NCBI RefSeq assembly: GCF_000002425.4
Contig: NC_037253.1
Location: forward strand, 18,182,407-18,246,406
Reading direction: 5' to 3'
Length of the DNA: 64,000 nt
Source: Physcomitrium patens
Lineage: Eukaryota; Streptophyta; Bryopsida; Funariales; Funariaceae
The notes under the pieces were generated by a model, which worked only from the letters and a program-made list of their open reading frames with translations, searched no databases and had not been told where the DNA came from. Position numbers and translations under genes: made by a program. Positions 61,341 through 64,000 of this stretch are shown piece by piece. How positions within the stretch are numbered: position 1 is the stretch's first letter; each line of letters starts with the position of its first letter.

Positions 61341-64000
61341 TACATGGTGTTTGAGCGCGGCAAGTGTTAACCCCTCAGGCTCGCCTGAAATCTGCTTGAA
61401 TCTGCAAAGGCGTCAATCAATCACTGAGCACTACGACGAAGTAAACGTAGAACATGGAGTTTGTGGGAATTGTCAGGTGATAATTGAGGTGATGATGTCC
61501 GAAGTAGCTTCATGTCAGGGGACATACGTAGGAAGGTAGGCGGAGGTCACACTGTCTGAGCTTGACAGAAAACCATAGTACTGCTCCCTACGACTTCTTC
61601 CAGCTGCCTGTCGGCGTGTGCGTTGCTGTGTTAACTGCTGGACTGGAGCGAGTACGTTGATCTCTGAAAGCAACAATCACAACATCAATCTTGGGGTCCA
61701 AACTTAGGTCAATTCGAGGAGAGGGTCAAAGAAGAAGGGATACAATTTGTGCCCAAAATTTGCAAAGAAATTGACAGATCTTCACTGAAAGTAGTCGAAG
61801 GATCTACAGTGACAAAGGCAGGAGCACTTGCCAGGAGCATGATGAGAGCCAAGGAGGCTGACACCACCAACCGCAGCCGATTTATGTGTCATTTTGATCT
61901 TATGTTTGTATTTACATGTTCAATGTAGTGGAACTGGTCCCTACAGGATGCCATTTAAAAGGTTTGCTAACCAGGCAATTACCAATGTGTCATGTGTCAC
62001 GCATTTCTTACCTGCACTCACGAGCCTGTACAAAACCCTAGCGTCATTCCCATTTATCGCTAACTATTGAGTACAATCTTCTCTCTCTCTCCCTCTTCAT
62101 GTGATGCACTGTTTTATGTCAGTAACTCAGTTATTTTGTATGATGTTCTGATCAACTCTGTGGACGCAGTAATTAATTCAAACTTACCAAACCTGCGTTA
62201 TTTGAGCTGCAAAGATTCACGAGGCCCTTAAGATTGAATAGTAAACCCTGACAGTTTCCTTCAATCCGCCGCTACTCCTGCCTTTGGTGACCTATGATTA
62301 AGACCTGAAATGATTCTGAAAGATTGCAACCACCTACAGTAGTACAACACAGATAGAAGACCCTGCTATCATACACGCCACACGTTGTGATCATCATGTA
62401 GTTCGGCCTAAACAATTTCTCGGAGTCAATCTTTAGGCTCTCAAAAGTTAGAGGTCTGTGCCGTGTAGTTTTCATCCGTAAGATCGTACTGCGACCGTTA
62501 CAATGTTGCGACATAGCAGTACATTAGCGTCAATTTGCCCCTTTCACCGAGTGGTTTCTGTGCGCCACTAGATTTCAGGGCCTACTCCTAGCATCCATTC
62601 CTTTGAAAGCTACACACCATGCAGCTCCCCAGAAGATTTGTAGAGAAGCTGAATCCTTCGAAAAGCATCCACGACGTAGCTACAGAAGCTGTGGACTCAT
62701 CTGCGAATCTATCAAACAAAATGGCCCCTGCAATATCTCCAGGCTGCGAAGCACTCCACATTGAAGTTCAAAGTACCCACTCTCCGATCAAATTATTGAT
62801 TTGATCACCACCAGGGACATCTCTTTCACCACACGCAAACCATCTATTCTCTCTGGTCACAAACCTAACAAGCTCTCAACGCAAGTTCCCAATCTTTGAA
62901 GCAGATTCTAACGTCAATCTGGTTGTTGAAGCTACAATTTCCTTAACTCATCCGCCGCAGCCTGCTCTCCAACCCCGTTCCAACGCATTACCTATGATCA
63001 ATCTCTTCGAATTAACCGTGGCATTGCGCCGTGCATCTGACGTAGTGAGAATGTGAAGGTCTTCTGCGCACAAATTGGATGTCTAGAAATGGCTTTCAGC
63101 CCCAAAACTCACTTCTGAAAGGTGTCCCGGTGCCAAGAGTTTGCACTTGAAAACGACTGTGAGGGGATGACTGAGATGTTATATGCAGAGCATCTGGGTT
63201 AGAGACCTGGAAGCCAGCGCCTCGTGTCTTGGTCAGTAGCCCCTTGATGCTTCCTACCTGCGGGCCCGAATCGAAGCGTCGCTGCTTCAAATCGATCGGG
63301 AGTTTCGGTTCTATTAGGTCGAAGAGGTTTTCTTGCGAGGAAATCTTTGTAGGTCTATAAAAGTAATATTAATTCTATTGTGCATTCTGCAAGGTGCGAA
63401 GCATTCAATTGCGTCGCCCGTATCGAAGCGGGATTCGTTGGGAAGTTTGTGAACTCTCTCGATTGCATCGTCGTGAGGTTTCTGTTTATCGTTCATTGCG
63501 TGGAGTGTTTTTTTGCTTTCATTGGTGATAAGCTACCGGGTTCTTGCTCCTGGAAGGTGTTGCGAGAGGGTTTAATCCGGAGCTTGGAAGGCGTGAAAAT
63601 TAGCGGGATACATGTATTCCGATTACGATAGGTACGAGTTCGACATTGGAATTTCTTGTTGCATTGGCGGTGCCGCTATGCATTGATTGTATCAATGTCT
63701 AGTGCGTGGTATTCGGTATATAATTTTGGGTAGAAAATATATTCTAAACTTAAAGTTCGGTGATTAAGTATACCAGGGCTTATTGATACTCATAAGGGTT
63801 GTCGTTGTTCAGTTTGAGAATTATTTTGAAGGCGATTGAGTTCTTACACAGAAGGAGATCAATTTGAAGTGATTTGTTTTGAGAGATCAATAGCGAAATG
63901 AGATGTTAATTTTGAGAGGACCTGTTCATATTCATGGATTCTACGGGCACGGCAGAGTTTCAATCGCCGTATGTAAATAACCGAAGATATTGTTTAGTAG
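61341..64000. other. Gene-island sequence without a recognised gene; possible gene starts at the right edge
   Basis: Open frames 61351-61539, 62619-62804 and 63380-63631 (plus) have no known motif. Two start-like contexts lie near the right end, MYSDYDR at 63611 followed by a GT, and MDSTGTAEFQSPY at 63934. They might be 5' exons of a gene continuing beyond the window, but nothing proves it. A (TC)n/CTCT run is at about 62080-62095. Confidence 0.35.

Noticed and set aside
63934..64000. Possible gene start MDSTGTAEFQSPY at the right edge
   Set aside because: Only 67 bases are visible, there is no domain, and no way to confirm a downstream exon, so it is not listed as a gene.

Overview
The window looks like nuclear DNA of a land plant, most probably a moss such as Physcomitrium. 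The evidence is spliceosomal GT-AG introns, a plant-type 60S ribosomal protein gene, a full-size plant PDR-type ABC transporter, a decayed Ty3/gypsy chromovirus, and gene islands of moderate GC separated by long, very AT-rich tracts full of (TA)n runs. The species is inferred from overall character and not from a diagnostic marker. A run of exactly 100 N (48960-49059) is a conventional assembly gap.

Layout. 406-3381 (+): a ten-exon DUF676 serine-esterase/lipase-like gene. 4631-6151 (+): a four-exon RPL26 gene. 6152-18500: an AT-rich block holding a degenerate chromovirus (about 10971-16920) with recognisable LTRs, gag, protease, reverse transcriptase, RNase H, integrase and a chromodomain remnant, all riddled with stops. 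18540-27500: mixed sequence without a gene I can name, including a perfect 20-bp hairpin and a GC-rich patch. 27576-34235 (+): a complete 14-exon PDR/ABCG transporter (about 1492 aa). 34236-39500: AT-rich sequence with an inverted-repeat element. 39909-40880 (-): an intronless DUF716/TMEM45-type membrane protein. 43700-53960: an AT-rich, gene-free block with the assembly gap and striking palindromes. 53960-64000: a second gene island with a pogo/Emigrant-like MITE (55092-55267), a small uncertain minus-strand ORF, an unrecognised three-exon gene (to 58742) with a possible organelle-targeting N-terminus, and a secreted LRR protein gene (59490-60305, -).

The genes are unrelated housekeeping, transport and surface-protein loci, with no operon or cluster logic. 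I reconstructed exon structures by hand from splice signals, frame continuity and family conservation. For the DUF676, RPL26 and ABCG genes every exon joins in frame.

I did not find a convincing undescribed biological system. The best leads are structural: a 74-bp perfect palindrome abutting a second inverted repeat, the pogo-like MITE, an inverted-repeat element 3' of the ABCG gene, heat-shock-element-like palindromes upstream of the ABCG gene and in the retroelement LTRs, and the orphan three-exon gene.
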